Positions 1 to 7,062 of a stretch of DNA of 14,814 nt are shown here, in pieces (position 1 is the stretch's first letter; every line of letters begins with the position of its first letter). A program made the translations under genes and the position numbers. The stretch lies in assembly GCA_023459915.1 (NCBI GenBank), contig JAEWSN010000082.1, forward strand, positions 1-14,814, written 5' to 3'. The stretch comes from Bacillota bacterium (lineage in GTDB: Bacteria > Bacillota > Clostridia > DSM-8532). The notes below the pieces were generated by a model. The model saw only the letters and a list, made by a program, of their open reading frames with translations, was not told the DNA's origin and searched no databases.

Positions 1-59
1 CATTTTTGTTGATGATTTCGCGGCAAACCTCTTGCAGTTTACCACAAATCATTGTTTTT

Positions 60-2048
60 TTACAGCATGCGGGACAGCAGCTGGCTGCTGCGGTCCAGGA
101 AGTCGGACATGGCCTGCCCGTCGAGCGGCTTGTGTCCCATCATGGCGATGTCATGGATGTGCCGGGCGGCGAACTTCACGTCCTCCTCCCGGGAGGCGTC
201 GCTGTCGAGCTCCATCAGCCGCTGAATCAGCGGATTGCGAAGGTTCAGCACCAGCGTCTCCTCATTGGGGAACATGGCGGACATATCCATGCCGCCGCCG
301 AACGAACGGCTCATTTCCCGGAATCGGCGGGACTGCTCGGACAACAGGATCATCGCCGGAATGCCGTCGCTCTTGAGCGCTTCCACACTGACCTTCAGCG
401 CCTCGTTGCCGGTCGCCCCACGGAAAATCTTCTCGAGCTTCTCGGTGTGGAGCTTCTTCACCTCTTCACCCGGCGCGTCCTCATGCCGGAGCGTATCGGT
501 GATGTCCGCGTCCACACGCAGGAACTTCACCTCATGGTTCTTCTCCTCAAGGAAGGAGATGAAGTGGTTGTCGATGAGCGTGTCGAGCACCAGGGCCTCC
601 ATGCCATGTTCCTTGAACATGCGCACGTACTGGGACTGCTGCTTGGCGTCGTTGACATAGTAAACGGTGTTCTTGTGCTTGCCTTCCACGGCCTCGAGGT
701 ATTCGGGCAGGGTGACATGCTTTTCCTCGGTGGTCTTGTAGATGACGATGTCCTTGACCTTTTCGTAAAACTTCGGTTCGCGCATGCAGCCATATTTCAC
801 GAACGGATGGATGTCTGTCCAGTATTTCAGATAATCCTCGTGATCCTTCTTGTACAGCAGCTGCAGCTTGTCGGCCACCTTCTTGGTGATGTGCGCCGAA
901 ATCTTGTGCACATAGCCTTCGTTCTGCAGGAAGCTGCGCGAGACGTTCAGCGGCAGATCCGGACAGTCGAGCGTGCCCTTGAGCAGCATGAGGAACTCGG
1001 GAATGACCTCCTTGATGTTGTCCGCCACATAGACCTGGTTGTAGTAGAGCTTGATTTTGCCCTCGTTGGTCTCGAACTCATGGCGCAGCTTCGGGAAATA
1101 GATGATGCCCTTCATGTTGAAGGGGTAGTCCATGTTCACATGGATCCAGAACAGGGGTTCGTTGAAATCCATGAAGACTTCGCGGTAGAATTCCTTATAC
1201 TCCTCGTCCGTGCAGTCGCGCGGGTTTTTCAGCCACAGCGGGGACGTGTTGTTGACGGGCTTGGGGGCTTCCGGCTTCGGCGCTTCCCGGTCTCCGTCTT
1301 CTGTCGCATCCACATCATCTGCCGCATCCACATCATTTGTCGCATCCATGTCTTCTGCCGCGGGGCCCGCATCAGCTGCCGGGATGGGGTCTGACCCCGT
1401 TTTGGCCGGTTCCGCGTCGGCGTCGTGCACATAAATTTCGTATTGCAGGAACGCGAAGTATTTCTTCAGCACCTCACGGGTCTTCCATACGTCCAGAAAT
1501 TCCAGGGAATCCTCCGCCAGCCACATGGTGATGGTGGTTCCCACCTCCGCGCGTTCAGACGGTCCCATCTCGAACTCGGTGTCTCCCGTACTCTGCCAGC
1601 TTACGGCCGTGGCGCCGGGCTGGAAGGACAGCGTGTCGATGCGCACCTTGGTGGACACCATGAAGGAGGAGTAGAATCCAAGACCGAAATGCCCGATGAT
1701 CTGCTGGTCATCTGTTTTGTCCTTGTATTTTTCCAGAAAGTCCTGCGCGCCGGAGAACGCGATTTGATTGATGTAGGATTTCACTTCCCCATCGGTCATG
1801 CCCAGGCCGTTGTCCGCGATGCGGATGGTGCCTTCCTTCTTGCTCACCGTCACGTCGATGCGCCCGGCAAAGCCCTCGGGGAGATGAGCCTCGCCCATGG
1901 CCCCCAGCTTGCGGCGCTTGGAAATGGCGTCGGACGCGTTGGACACAATTTCACGCAGAAAAATGTCCTTTTCCGAGTAGAGCCATTTTTTGATGATGGG
2001 AAAAATGTTCTCGGTATGGATGGAAATGCTGCCTTTTTCGATTGCCAT
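60..2048 (-). CDS. htpG: Hsp90-family molecular chaperone HtpG
   Basis: A cytosolic ATP-dependent chaperone of 662 aa. The N-terminal GHKL ATPase domain spans about residues 1-208: E33 and N37 in LREIVSN, the DNGLGM motif at 79-84, and the glycine-rich lid GHFGLGFYS at 119-127. The middle domain runs from about 266 (PLWLKNP) to about 540, with a C-terminal dimerisation region after it. Between the first two domains lies an Asp/Ala/Pro-rich linker, about residues 209-265, partly built from an 18-bp tandem repeat and containing the phrase KTGSDP from a dispersed palindrome. The protein is some 35 aa longer than the roughly 625 aa of E. coli or B. subtilis HtpG, and the linker accounts for this. 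The start at 2048 was chosen because GGGAGG lies 6 nt upstream and MAIEKGSISIHTENIF matches the family N-terminus; an in-frame upstream ATG at 2120 has neither. The gene has its own promoter and a CIRCE site. No terminator is visible in the 59 bp downstream to the window edge. Confidence 0.97.
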   Translation of the reverse strand: MAIEKGSISIHTENIFPIIKKWLYSEKDIFLREIVSNASDAISKRRKLGAMGEAHLPEGFAGRIDVTVSKKEGTIRIADNGLGMTDGEVKSYINQIAFSGAQDFLEKYKDKTDDQQIIGHFGLGFYSSFMVSTKVRIDTLSFQPGATAVSWQSTGDTEFEMGPSERAEVGTTITMWLAEDSLEFLDVWKTREVLKKYFAFLQYEIYVHDADAEPAKTGSDPIPAADAGPAAEDMDATNDVDAADDVDATEDGDREAPKPEAPKPVNNTSPLWLKNPRDCTDEEYKEFYREVFMDFNEPLFWIHVNMDYPFNMKGIIYFPKLRHEFETNEGKIKLYYNQVYVADNIKEVIPEFLMLLKGTLDCPDLPLNVSRSFLQNEGYVHKISAHITKKVADKLQLLYKKDHEDYLKYWTDIHPFVKYGCMREPKFYEKVKDIVIYKTTEEKHVTLPEYLEAVEGKHKNTVYYVNDAKQQSQYVRMFKEHGMEALVLDTLIDNHFISFLEEKNHEVKFLRVDADITDTLRHEDAPGEEVKKLHTEKLEKIFRGATGNEALKVSVEALKSDGIPAMILLSEQSRRFREMSRSFGGGMDMSAMFPNEETLVLNLRNPLIQRLMELDSDASREEDVKFAARHIHDIAMMGHKPLDGQAMSDFLDRSSQLLSRML
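1300..1353. repeat. 18-bp tandem repeat in the htpG linker (three copies)
   Basis: Three consecutive 18-bp units, 1300-1317, 1318-1335 and 1336-1353, have the plus-strand form TCTGYCGCATCCACATCA with a few differences, and the first part of a further unit follows. On the coding strand they encode the hexapeptide series around DMDATN-DVDAAD-DVDATE. The period is a multiple of three, so the expansion keeps the frame. Confidence 0.8.
1386..1398. repeat. Dispersed 13-bp palindrome, copy 1 (inside htpG)
   Basis: This is the 13-mer at 2203-2215. On the coding (minus) strand it reads GGGGTCAGACCCC and is translated Gly-Ser-Asp-Pro within the acidic linker of HtpG (KTGSDPIP, about residues 217-223). 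Confidence 0.85.
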
Positions 2049-2138
2049 TGCATGCCTCCCGATTCGTTTTGCGTAATCATGGCGGCGGCACCTGATGCCG
2101 GAACCGGCTGTTCCACGCACGACGGCCGCCCACCGATG

Positions 2139-2167
2139 ATCTTACCGGGTAGGTCAGAGAATGTCAA
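2139..2167 (-). promoter_or_regulatory. Sigma-A-type promoter of htpG
   Basis: On the minus strand a perfect -35 box TTGACA (2162-2167) is followed after exactly 17 bp by TAAGAT (2139-2144, 4 of 6 consensus bases). Transcription would start near 2132, giving a leader of about 85 nt before the htpG ATG. It lies just downstream of the CIRCE operator. Confidence 0.75.
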
Positions 2168-2175
2168 GACGAAAA

Positions 2176-2202
2176 TTAGCACTCTCGACATGAGAGTGCT
2201 AA
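2176..2202. promoter_or_regulatory. CIRCE operator (HrcA binding site) upstream of htpG
   Basis: A perfect CIRCE inverted repeat is present: TTAGCACTC, a 9-nt spacer, then GAGTGCTAA. HrcA binds this element to repress heat-shock operons, classically groESL and dnaK. It ends 8 bp upstream of the htpG -35 box, with its centre about 57 bp upstream of the predicted transcription start. CIRCE more usually lies at or just after the start. The only gene it can plausibly serve is htpG, since on its other side lies the 3' end of the divIVA-like gene. Confidence 0.93.
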
Positions 2203-2215
2203 GGGGTCTGACCCC
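2203..2215. repeat. Dispersed 13-bp palindrome, copy 2 (intergenic)
   Basis: GGGGTCTGACCCC is a 6-bp perfect inverted repeat around a single central base. It starts on the base immediately after the CIRCE element. The same 13-mer, allowing either A or T at the centre, occurs at 1386-1398 and 9220-9232, with a one-base variant at 10375-10387. Confidence 0.85.
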
Positions 2216-2228
2216 ATGGTCACCATGG
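2214..2228. repeat. 15-bp palindrome at the 3' end of the divIVA-like gene
   Basis: CCATGGTCACCATGG is a perfect palindrome around its central base. It abuts the stop codon of the divIVA-like gene (2229-2231) and overlaps the end of the GGGGTCTGACCCC element by two bases. The two palindromes could together form a 3'-end structure, but no T-tract follows on the minus strand, so it does not look like a standard intrinsic terminator. Confidence 0.6.
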
Positions 2229-2759
2229 TCATCCCCCGGTCTTTGTTTTCCCCACGACGGACAGCCGGTCCCGCGCGGAGCCGCCGCGTTCGGACGGTTC
2301 CCGTTCCGGCTCATCGGCCTTGAAGCCCTTCATGAGTGTCATCTGTGCCTGCAGGAGACTTTCCGCGCGAATGCGGAAGGCTTCGAGCTCCCGCTCCAGG
2401 CGTTCCTTCTCATACAGGGTGGCGGAAACCTGGCGGTTGGCGCCGTCGATGATCTCCAGCGCGCGCACATTGGCCTCCGAAACAATGTTTTCGGCCTGCT
2501 TCTTGGCGTTGCACACCACTTCCTCGCTCGCCTGCTGGGCCACCAGCAGACTGTTCTGCAGCGAGGTCTCGATGCCCTTGTAATACTGAACCCGCGCCTG
2601 CGTGTCCTCAAGCTTTTCCTTCAGCTTTGTGTTCTCCTTGATGTACGCGGCATAATCCTCCACCACGCGCTGGATGAGATCATAGACCTGATTTCGATGA
2701 AACCCAACCAGGGAGCGGCGAAAGACCACATTCTGCAGTTCGTTCGGTGTGAAATTCAT
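2229..2759 (-). CDS. DivIVA-domain coiled-coil protein
   Basis: A cytosolic coiled-coil protein of 176 aa. The N-terminal region (FRRSLVGFHRNQVYDLIQRVVEDY, about residues 13-36, quoted here in part) is the DivIVA/GpsB-type membrane-binding motif with the characteristic G-[FY]-x3-V pattern. A long heptad-rich helix follows to about residue 147, then a charged tail that is probably disordered. DivIVA proteins sense negatively curved membrane at septa and poles and recruit division or cell-wall proteins. Its position directly after sepF is the classical one for divIVA. The start at 2759 is preceded by an excellent AAAGGAGGTGA ribosome binding site about 6 nt away. It is less certain whether this is the orthologue of B. 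subtilis divIVA or a paralogue. Confidence 0.88.
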   Translation of the reverse strand: MNFTPNELQNVVFRRSLVGFHRNQVYDLIQRVVEDYAAYIKENTKLKEKLEDTQARVQYYKGIETSLQNSLLVAQQASEEVVCNAKKQAENIVSEANVRALEIIDGANRQVSATLYEKERLERELEAFRIRAESLLQAQMTLMKGFKADEPEREPSERGGSARDRLSVVGKTKTGG

Positions 2760-2794
2760 CCGGTTTCACCTCCTTTTTGGACAATCGCAACGCG

Positions 2795-2814
2795 GCCCTG
2801 CCTGTCGGCAGGGC
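2795..2814. repeat. Hairpin between sepF and the divIVA-like gene
   Basis: GCCCTGCC, a 4-nt TGTC loop and GGCAGGGC form a perfect 8-bp stem. It lies about 21 nt after the sepF stop and about 20 nt before the downstream ribosome binding site. No T-run follows on either strand, so it is more likely an mRNA processing or stability element, or a weak attenuator, than a full terminator. Confidence 0.5.
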
Positions 2815-2835
2815 TGTCGCAACAACGGAAGTTCC

Positions 2836-3300
2836 TTATTTCACCCAGGAAAAAGAGCCCTTGCTGCGGATGTCATCGCGCAAGTCGGCGGTGATGTCCA
2901 CCCCATGCGGCACCGCGATGATGACGCCGGAAGAGAGCTTTTCCATGTCGCCGTCGATGCAGTACACCGCGCCCGACAGGAAATCGACCATCCGCTGGGC
3001 CAGCTGCGGCTCGGTCTTTTCCACATTCATGATGACCGTGCTGCGGGAGCGGAGATGGTCCACAAGCTCCTTCATCTCCAGGATGTTTTGCGGAGAACGG
3101 ATGATGACCTTGCGATCCGTGGGCGCCGACAGCGGAACAACTTTTCCTTGCGGCTGCGTCTTTCTGGCCGCGCGGGAAGGCATGTCGGCGACAGGTTCCG
3201 CCTCTTCAGGCAAACCATCGTCATAGAACTCATCTTCCGGATCGACGACCTGGGATTCCCAACCAAAAAAGTCGAGCAGCTTGTTGATTGCTCCTGCCAT
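2836..3300 (-). CDS. sepF: Cell division protein SepF (YlmF)
   Basis: A 154-aa SepF, which anchors and bundles FtsZ at the division site. The N-terminal amphipathic helix MAGAINKLLDFFGWE is the membrane-targeting segment. An acidic linker rich in Glu/Asp follows (about 18-40). The SepF/DUF552 core occupies about 62-137, with the family hallmarks RSPQNILEMKELVDHL, VIMNVEKTEPQLAQRMVDFLSGAVYCIDGDM and SSGVIIAVP. The start at 3300 is chosen over the in-frame ATG at 3339 because GGAGG lies 8 nt upstream and MAGAINKL is the expected N-terminus. The gene is 131 bp downstream of yggS and 76 bp upstream of the divIVA-like gene, as in many Firmicutes. Confidence 0.97.
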   Translation of the reverse strand: MAGAINKLLDFFGWESQVVDPEDEFYDDGLPEEAEPVADMPSRAARKTQPQGKVVPLSAPTDRKVIIRSPQNILEMKELVDHLRSRSTVIMNVEKTEPQLAQRMVDFLSGAVYCIDGDMEKLSSGVIIAVPHGVDITADLRDDIRSKGSFSWVK

Positions 3301-3314
3301 GATGGATTCCTCCG

Positions 3315-3393
3315 TTTTTCCTTCGTACGTGTATGTCAAGACCTGGCGGTCTGACAGTCCCGGCGGTTTGTGTGCTGGGTTTTTTCCTTCGTA
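3315..3393. repeat. 13-bp direct repeat in the sepF leader
   Basis: TTTTTCCTTCGTA occurs at 3315-3327 and again at 3381-3393, 66 bp apart. On the minus strand each reads TACGAAGGAAAAA; the copy nearer sepF lies just upstream of its ribosome binding site. The rest of the 131-bp yggS-sepF spacer (3301-3431) holds a TTGACA-like hexamer (rc of 3333-3338) without a convincing -10 box, and nothing else I can name. Confidence 0.5.
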
Positions 3394-3431
3394 AGTTCAG
3401 CTGTTCCCCTGATGCGGCTGCAACTGCGTGT

Positions 3432-4253
3432 TCAGGCTCTGGCGCCAAAAATGGCGGTTCCCACCCGAACGATGGTTGCCCCCTCTTCCACAGCCACGTC
3501 CAAATCATGGCTCATGCCCATGGACAGGTGCTCCATGACAACATTATCCAACTTCCAGGAGCGGATGTCAACCGCCAATTCCCGCAAACGCCGAAATACC
3601 GGGCGTACCAGCTCCGGATCCGCCACATCCGGGGCCACCGTCATCAGCCCGCGGATATCGACGCAACCGCTTTGTGAAGCCATCCGCAACAACGCCTCGA
3701 GTGCGTCGGTTGACACGCCGGCCTTGCTTTCCTCACCGGACACATTCACCTCCACCAGCGCCTGCCAGCGGCATCCGGTCTTCCGGGACTGCCGGATGAG
3801 CGCCTCCAGCAGCGACATCCGGTCCAGCGCGTGCAACAACAGCGGATGTCCCGCCAGCTGCCGCACCTTGTTGGTCTGCAGCCTGCCGATGAAATGCCAG
3901 CGGATGGTGTCTTCCGTTGCGTCCGCCATCGCCTCTCCGCTCATTCCTGCCGCTGTGTCTGGGGCTTCCGTCACGTCTGCCGCAGCGGTTTTCGCAGGTT
4001 CTGTAGCAATCGGCTTGAACGCCTCCCGCTTGCGCAGGTATTCCTGCACCCGGTTCTCGCCGAAATGCCGCTGCCCACAGGAAAACGCGGCCTGCATGCG
4101 ATCCAGATCCACGGTCTTGCTGACCGCCAGCAGGGTGACATCGCGCACATCACGGCCGGCGCGCGCTGCGGCCGCCCCGATTCGTGCCTGTACGTCCGTG
4201 AGGTTTCGGCGGATCTCCGCAACCAGCGGCGTCTGCTCGTCCTGCCACGTCAT
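3432..4253 (-). CDS. yggS: YggS/YlmE-family pyridoxal-phosphate homeostasis protein
   Basis: A 273-aa member of the YggS/PLPBP family. These are single-domain PLP-binding proteins with an alanine-racemase-like TIM barrel and no known enzyme activity; they buffer cellular vitamin B6. The PLP lysine is K46 in LLAVSKT. Other family signatures are HFGENRVQE (63-71), WHFIGRLQTNKV (119-130), LVEVNVSGEESKAG (166-179), LSMGMSHDLDVAV (243-255) and GTAIFG (265-270). Between residues about 83 and 116 an Ala/Thr/Asp-rich stretch of about 30 aa is inserted just before WHFIG, making the protein longer than the usual 220-235 aa. The start at 4253 has GGGAGG about 7 nt upstream; an in-frame ATG at 4307 would add an untypical Gly-rich leader. 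This is the ylmE of the Gram-positive ylm cluster, just upstream of sepF. Confidence 0.95.
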   Translation of the reverse strand: MTWQDEQTPLVAEIRRNLTDVQARIGAAAARAGRDVRDVTLLAVSKTVDLDRMQAAFSCGQRHFGENRVQEYLRKREAFKPIATEPAKTAAADVTEAPDTAAGMSGEAMADATEDTIRWHFIGRLQTNKVRQLAGHPLLLHALDRMSLLEALIRQSRKTGCRWQALVEVNVSGEESKAGVSTDALEALLRMASQSGCVDIRGLMTVAPDVADPELVRPVFRRLRELAVDIRSWKLDNVVMEHLSMGMSHDLDVAVEEGATIVRVGTAIFGARA

Positions 4254-4303
4254 GTCGACACCTCCCTCGCCATGTTGGCGCTGACCGCCCCATCCGGTTC
4301 CCG

Positions 4304-5629
4304 TCACTTCTGCAACGTCTGCCCGTCCTGGATGCCGTCCGGATCCTGCAGATACAGGTTGTACACGGAAACACGATCGGTCTCCTGTCCGTTTTCCAGG
4401 TTCTCAATGATGGCCCAGGAATCCTGAATGCCCAGCACCTTGACCCGGCGCATGGACGCGCGGTTCATGGCGGCCAGCATGATGTCTGCCGTCCCATCCA
4501 CCTCGTTGCGGTTGAAAAGCGCCTTCTGCGGCACCTTCATGCCTTTGAGGCTTTGCACCACCAGCGCCCCGGTGACCTTGCGCATTTCCATGGTCTGCTC
4601 CACCAGGCGGGTGAATTTGCCGACCACCAGCGCGCGGGTCTCCCCCTCCGGCGGCGGGGTGACCGATTGGATCTGCAGCCGGAGCCGGCCGGAAACACCT
4701 TCTATCTCCGCCTCCATTGAAGTGGTACGTTTGGCCAGCCCGGCAGCCGCCAGCTTTTCGGCAAGGGTTTCGCCCGTTTTGGCATCCACCTCGAAGACAA
4801 GCCAGCTGGCTTCATTCTGCACCAGCTTGCCGTAGGGATCGTCGATTTTGACGGGGATTTCATCGGGTGTCATCCAGCCTGCGGCCATCCGCTCGTCCAT
4901 CGGAATCATGTCGATGGCCCCCAGGGTGAGGCTTTGGGCCATGTCCGGCACCAGCACCGTTTCATACCCGTCTATCCGGTAGCACACAATTCCCGGCGTC
5001 GCGGCCCGCACCGTCGTGACCGACTTGTTCATCCGCGTTTCAAGCCGCTGCAGCTCCAGCTTTTCCTCCTCCAGATAGCCGGCAGTACCACCGCGCCGGG
5101 CCAATGAGCGGAGCGCGTCATCCAGCCGCCTGTCGATGGAAAGCCGCAGCGTCGCAGCTTCCGTGATGTCGCCGGCATTGGCCGCGCGCACCAGCTGGAA
5201 AATTTCCTGTCCGGACAACTGGCCGAGGGCCTGCGCGTCCGCTTCCCCCGACGCCACGGTGGCTTCGGCCACCCGCCGCAAAATCTCCGTCTCCGCGCTG
5301 CGGTACTGGCGGTAGGCGTCCTCGGAGCCATTGCTCAAGAAAGACGCCACCTCGCCATGGGCTGGCACACGTTCCCCGTACCGGGCCACCGGCAGCACCG
5401 AACCGTTGTCCGGCGCGCGCAGCAGGCTTTCCTCGCGCACAAACACACCGGTCAGCGGCACCTTCATCTCCAGCGTGTCTTCCTGGATGATGCCGGTCTC
5501 AATGCCGGGTGTGAAAAACCACTTCCACATCGCCGGGATGTAGAGCGCCATCACCACAATCACGAGAAATCCCGCCAACCGGCCGCCATTGCGCCGTTTT
5601 CGGCGGATGCGTCTTACAGGCCTGGTCAT
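4304..5629 (-). CDS. HlyD-like membrane-fusion (efflux adaptor-type) protein
   Basis: A 441-aa single-pass membrane protein. A strongly basic N-terminus (RRIRRKRRNGGR) precedes one transmembrane helix at about 18-37, so the bulk lies outside the membrane. A beta segment (VPLTGVFVREESLLRAPDNGSVLPVARYGERVPAHGEVA) resembles the lipoyl/barrel-sandwich half of HlyD-type adaptors. A helical, probably coiled-coil region follows to about residue 200. The returning half (ATPGIVCYRIDGYE) and further beta domains come after that. Proteins of this kind are often found just upstream of yggS and sepF in Clostridia and are annotated as HlyD-family adaptors, but no transporter is encoded here, so an efflux role is not supported. 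The ATG at 5629 overlaps the stop of the preceding gene as ATGA, with a GGGGGGA ribosome binding site, which suggests translational coupling. A 50-bp gap separates it from yggS. Confidence 0.72.
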   Translation of the reverse strand: MTRPVRRIRRKRRNGGRLAGFLVIVVMALYIPAMWKWFFTPGIETGIIQEDTLEMKVPLTGVFVREESLLRAPDNGSVLPVARYGERVPAHGEVASFLSNGSEDAYRQYRSAETEILRRVAEATVASGEADAQALGQLSGQEIFQLVRAANAGDITEAATLRLSIDRRLDDALRSLARRGGTAGYLEEEKLELQRLETRMNKSVTTVRAATPGIVCYRIDGYETVLVPDMAQSLTLGAIDMIPMDERMAAGWMTPDEIPVKIDDPYGKLVQNEASWLVFEVDAKTGETLAEKLAAAGLAKRTTSMEAEIEGVSGRLRLQIQSVTPPPEGETRALVVGKFTRLVEQTMEMRKVTGALVVQSLKGMKVPQKALFNRNEVDGTADIMLAAMNRASMRRVKVLGIQDSWAIIENLENGQETDRVSVYNLYLQDPDGIQDGQTLQK

Positions 5630-7062
5630 AAATCCCCCCGAAGCAGACCACCGCGGCGCATCTGCTCACACGCGCGCAGCACGCCCAGCTTGGCGTGTTC
5701 ATAAACCAATCCGCCCTGCAGATAGGCGGTGTACGGTTCGCGGATGGGCGCGTCCGCGCTCAGCTCAATGGAGGAACCCTGGATGAACGCACCCGCGGCC
5801 ATGATGACCGGACTGTCGTAGCCCGGCATGTCCCAGGGCTCCGGGTTGACGAACGCGTCGACGGCCGAAGCCTTCTGCACGCCCTGGCAGAAGGCGATGA
5901 CCGCCTCCGGGCTGTCGAGCAGGATGGCCTGGGTGAGATCGCAGCGCGGCTCGTCCGGTTCCGGCCAAACCTCGTATCCCAGCGCCTGCATGTAGGCGGC
6001 CGCAAACACCGCGCCCTTCACGCTTTCCATCACCACATGCGGTGCCAGGAAAAAACCCTGGAACATCAGACGGTTCTGCCCCAGCGTGGCGCCCACCTCC
6101 CGGCCGATGCCGGGCAGCGTGAGCCGGCAGGCCACCAGCTCCACCAGTTCACGCCGGCCGGCCACATATCCGCCGGAATGCGCCAATCCACCGCCGGGAT
6201 TCTTGATGAGCGAGCCCGCCATGAGATCCACGCCGACATCGGTGGGCTCCAGCGTCTCCGTGAACTCGCCATAGCAGTTGTCCACCATGATGCGCACATC
6301 GGGCTTCACCGCCCGGATGGCCAGCACCAGCCGGCGGATTTCCCCAATCTGCAGGGGTTTGCGCTTGGCGTACCCGCGCGAACGCTGCAGGAACACCACC
6401 CGGGTGGCCGGACCGATGGCGGCCGTGATGGCCGGATAGTCCGGCAACCCGGCTTCAGTGAGCTCAACCTGGCGGTAGGTGATGCCATACTCGGCCAGCG
6501 ACCCCGCCCCCGGCGTGCCGCGGATGCCTATCACTTCCTCAAGTGTGTCATAGGGCTTGCCGGTGACAGAGATCAACTCGTCGCCTGGACGCAGCAACGC
6601 GTACAGTCCCAACGCCAGCGCGTGGGAGCCGCAGGTGATTTGATGGCGCACCAGGGCGTCTTCCGCGCCAAAGGCCGTGGCATAGACCTTTTCGAGCACC
6701 TCGCGGCCGCGATCGTCATAGCCGTAGCCGGTGCTGCCGCCAAAATGGCTGTCGCTGACCCGGTGCTCCTGCATCGCGGCGATGACCTTGAGCTGGTTGG
6801 CCTCACGGGTTCGCTCAAGCGACACAAAGCGCGCAGCGACAGCCTGCTCCACCGACTCCGCGCGCGCCACAAGCCGCGGATCGATGCCGAAACGGGCATA
6901 GGCCTGCGCCAATGCGTTGGGTGTATGTTTCCCCTCATGCGCATCCGGCATCCGCGACGCCGGTTCATCCTGGTGTGGCGGTTGCTTCATGCGGTCCGGG
7001 TCATCCATGTATGGCGGTTGCTTCATGCGGTCCGGGTCATCCATGTGATGCTGTTGCTTCAT
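5626..7062 (-). CDS. YnbB-like PLP enzyme (methionine gamma-lyase / aluminium-resistance family)
   Basis: A 478-aa fold-type I PLP protein of the Cys/Met-metabolism-like family that includes B. subtilis YnbB, often named a cystathionine beta-lyase-like 'aluminium resistance' protein. Visible signatures are SDSHFGGSTGYGYDDRGRE (103-121), CGSHALALGLYALLRPGDEL (144-163), the aspartate of MVDNCYGEF (259-267) and the presumed PLP lysine K287 in AGSLIKNPGGG. The true substrate of the family is uncertain. About 45 extra N-terminal residues precede the conserved part. They are made of a 12-aa repeat, MDDPDRMKQPPY, encoded by a 36-bp tandem repeat that also copied the ATG. Start 7062 has GGAG 8 nt upstream and follows the previous stop by 13 bp. 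The in-frame ATGs at 7026 and 6990 are alternatives. The gene ends in an ATGA overlap with the membrane-fusion-like gene. Confidence 0.88.
   Translation of the reverse strand: MKQQHHMDDPDRMKQPPYMDDPDRMKQPPHQDEPASRMPDAHEGKHTPNALAQAYARFGIDPRLVARAESVEQAVAARFVSLERTREANQLKVIAAMQEHRVSDSHFGGSTGYGYDDRGREVLEKVYATAFGAEDALVRHQITCGSHALALGLYALLRPGDELISVTGKPYDTLEEVIGIRGTPGAGSLAEYGITYRQVELTEAGLPDYPAITAAIGPATRVVFLQRSRGYAKRKPLQIGEIRRLVLAIRAVKPDVRIMVDNCYGEFTETLEPTDVGVDLMAGSLIKNPGGGLAHSGGYVAGRRELVELVACRLTLPGIGREVGATLGQNRLMFQGFFLAPHVVMESVKGAVFAAAYMQALGYEVWPEPDEPRCDLTQAILLDSPEAVIAFCQGVQKASAVDAFVNPEPWDMPGYDSPVIMAAGAFIQGSSIELSADAPIREPYTAYLQGGLVYEHAKLGVLRACEQMRRGGLLRGDL

Noticed and set aside
1..59. A terminator after htpG
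   Set aside because: The 59 bp to the window edge contain short A/T runs but no inverted repeat that would form a stem.
1300..1353. A CRISPR-like array
   Set aside because: The 18-bp units are contiguous with no spacers and lie in frame within htpG. This is a coding tandem repeat.
6..2894. Long open frames on the plus strand opposite htpG and the divIVA-like gene
   Set aside because: They are antisense shadows typical of GC-rich DNA, with no ribosome binding sites or family features, while the minus-strand frames encode recognised proteins.
4251..4274. A 7-codon frame ending on the yggS start by an ATGA overlap
   Set aside because: It has no ribosome binding site and no repeat support. ATGA at a start codon is common by chance.
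4304..5629. An efflux or secretion transporter operon
   Set aside because: The HlyD-like protein has no ABC, RND or MFS partner in the window. Its place beside yggS and sepF argues against a transport operon.
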